A stretch of DNA of 5,271 nt from an uncultured Parvibacter sp. (GTDB lineage Bacteria; Actinomycetota; Coriobacteriia; Coriobacteriales; Eggerthellaceae), in contig CAJUNI010000038.1 of assembly GCA_910587945.1 (NCBI GenBank), positions 13,453 through 18,723 of the forward strand. The letters run 5' to 3'. This document shows positions 4,165 through 5,271 of the stretch, one piece after another. How positions within the stretch are numbered: position 1 is the stretch's first letter; each line of letters opens with the position of its first letter. The notes under the pieces are model-generated. The model saw nothing but the letters and a program-made list of their open reading frames with translations. It was not told where the DNA came from and made no database searches. The position numbers were made by a program, and so were the translations under genes.

Positions 4165-5271
4165 ATGACAGCCATCGGTATCGATCTGGGAACCACAAAT
4201 AGCTGCGTTGCCTGCGTCGAAGGAGGACAGCCTGAGGTTATTACAAATGCCGAGGGCAGCCGCACCACTCCTTCTATCGTCGCCTTCAATAGCGCGGGCG
4301 AACGTTTGGTGGGCACCGTAGCTCAGCGCCAAGCAGCCATGAACCCCCAAGCCACCTTCTCCTCGGTTAAGCGTCACATGGGAACCGATTGGCGAGCCAC
4401 CGCCCAAAGTCGCAGCTTTACCCCCCAGGAGCTTTCGGCCATGATTCTCCGTAAACTCCGCAGCGATGCCGAGCGTCATCTGGCTGCCGAGGTCACCGAT
4501 GCGGTCATCACCGTGCCTGCCTACTTTGACGACAACCAGCGCCAAGCTACCAAAGACGCGGGACGCATTGCCGGTCTCAACGTGCTGCGCATCATCAATG
4601 AGCCCACCGCTGCCGCCTTAGCCTATGGACTCGATCATGGCGATCCTCAATTGGTTATGGTTTATGACTTTGGCGGAGGAACCTTCGACGTTTCCATTAT
4701 TGAAATTGGCGAAGGAGTGATTGAGGTACTCTCCACCGCTGGAGACAATCATCTGGGAGGTGACGACTTCGATCAGCGCCTCGCCGAACACCTTGCCCAA
4801 GAATTTGCCACTAAAACAGGCATCAATCTACGCAACCAACCCATGGCATGGCAGCGCCTCAATGAAGCCGCTGAACAGGCGAAAAAGGAGCTTTCTTCCC
4901 TCGAATCTACCACGGTGAATTTACCGTTCATTACTCAATCTGCCCAGGGAGAGCCCCTTCATTTGGAGACGCTCATCACCCGCGCTACCTTCAATCAACT
5001 CACAGCCGACTTGATTCAACGCACAGAAGCACCGGTGCGCCAAGCTCTAGTAGATGCTGGTATCGCTGCGAGCGAATTGGGATCAGTGCTATTGGTAGGC
5101 GGCTCCACCCGTATTCCCGCCGTTGTGACACAGGTGGAAAAGCTCACGGGTAAAACGCCGAGCAACTCCATTAACCCCGATGAGTGCGTCGCCGAAGGAG
5201 CTGCCATCCAGGCTGCTACATTAAGTCGCACCAGCAATGCCCTCATGCCCCGCGGCGGCGAATTACTGCTC
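4165..5271 (+). CDS. dnaK: Hsp70-family chaperone DnaK (3' partial)
   Basis: 369 residues are visible and the frame is open to the window edge. This is essentially the whole Hsp70 nucleotide-binding domain: phosphate-1 motif IGIDLGTTNS (residues 4-13), the catalytic lysine in VKRHMG (K69, equivalent to E. coli DnaK K70), VITVPAYFDD, RIINEPTAAALAYGLD, phosphate-2 motif YDFGGGTFDVS (from 167) and the adenosine motif LVGGSTRIP (310-318). The window stops at GGELLL, where the linker to the substrate-binding domain should follow (family: LLLDVTPLSLG). The region after K69 is short, as in Gram-positive DnaK. All catalytic motifs are intact, so an active ATP-driven protein-folding chaperone is expected in the cytoplasm, with the J protein encoded just upstream as co-chaperone. 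No grpE or heat-shock operator is seen, so this may be a specialised paralogue rather than the housekeeping dnaK; the symbol reflects sequence similarity. Confidence 0.93.
   Translation, partial: MTAIGIDLGTTNSCVACVEGGQPEVITNAEGSRTTPSIVAFNSAGERLVGTVAQRQAAMNPQATFSSVKRHMGTDWRATAQSRSFTPQELSAMILRKLRSDAERHLAAEVTDAVITVPAYFDDNQRQATKDAGRIAGLNVLRIINEPTAAALAYGLDHGDPQLVMVYDFGGGTFDVSIIEIGEGVIEVLSTAGDNHLGGDDFDQRLAEHLAQEFATKTGINLRNQPMAWQRLNEAAEQAKKELSSLESTTVNLPFITQSAQGEPLHLETLITRATFNQLTADLIQRTEAPVRQALVDAGIAASELGSVLLVGGSTRIPAVVTQVEKLTGKTPSNSINPDECVAEGAAIQAATLSRTSNALMPRGGELLL

Noticed and set aside
4110..4200. Short TTG-started reading frame overlapping the Hsp70 start as a leader peptide
   Set aside because: The start is weak, the spacing from AAAGGAG at 4090-4096 is too long, and the sequence has no leader-like feature.
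4738..4770. Asn in GDNHLGG of the Hsp70, where E. coli DnaK has the phosphorylated Thr199
   Set aside because: Asn at this position is, as I recall, common in Gram-positive DnaK, so it is not a sign of lost activity.

Overview
The window reads as ordinary chromosomal DNA from a bacterium, with about half G+C by eye. All five genes lie on the + strand. The organism is probably a monoderm. The Hsp70 nucleotide-binding domain has the short form of the segment after the catalytic lysine (about residues 69-100), as in Gram-positive DnaK, not the longer proteobacterial form. The neighbourhood of zinc-ribbon membrane protein, DUF5685 protein, J protein and Hsp70 is one I associate with anaerobic Bacillota and Actinomycetota of the Coriobacteriia type. 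The taxon is an inference, not a reading.

Region 1 (1-1777). The window opens inside a large gene whose product fuses the C-terminal part of an ArsM-type SAM-dependent methyltransferase to a complete ArsS-type radical SAM protein. The two activities normally act in sequence in arsenosugar formation: methylation of arsenic, then transfer of a 5'-deoxyadenosyl group. Here the methyltransferase half lacks most of the cysteines expected of an arsenite methyltransferase, so its substrate is uncertain. The gene ends in TAA and is followed by a strong stem-loop with a short T run, which separates it from what follows.

Region 2 (1778-5271). Four genes follow in the same direction with gaps of 5, 25 and 91 bases, probably one operon. 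They encode a small two-helix membrane protein with a C-terminal zinc ribbon, a DUF5685-family protein, a J-domain protein with an NPYG-repeat linker, a TPR-like region and a cysteine-rich tail, and an Hsp70/DnaK protein cut by the window edge after essentially the whole nucleotide-binding domain. No grpE, hspR or hrcA is seen, and no HAIR or CIRCE operator, so this may be a dedicated second Hsp70 system and not the main heat-shock operon.

The most interesting readings are the DUF5685 protein, whose two Asp motifs resemble the metal-binding motifs of squalene/phytoene synthases, and the methyltransferase half of the fusion, which has lost its thiol ligands. I found no RNA genes, mobile elements or CRISPR arrays. 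No gene-free stretch is longer than 185 bases.
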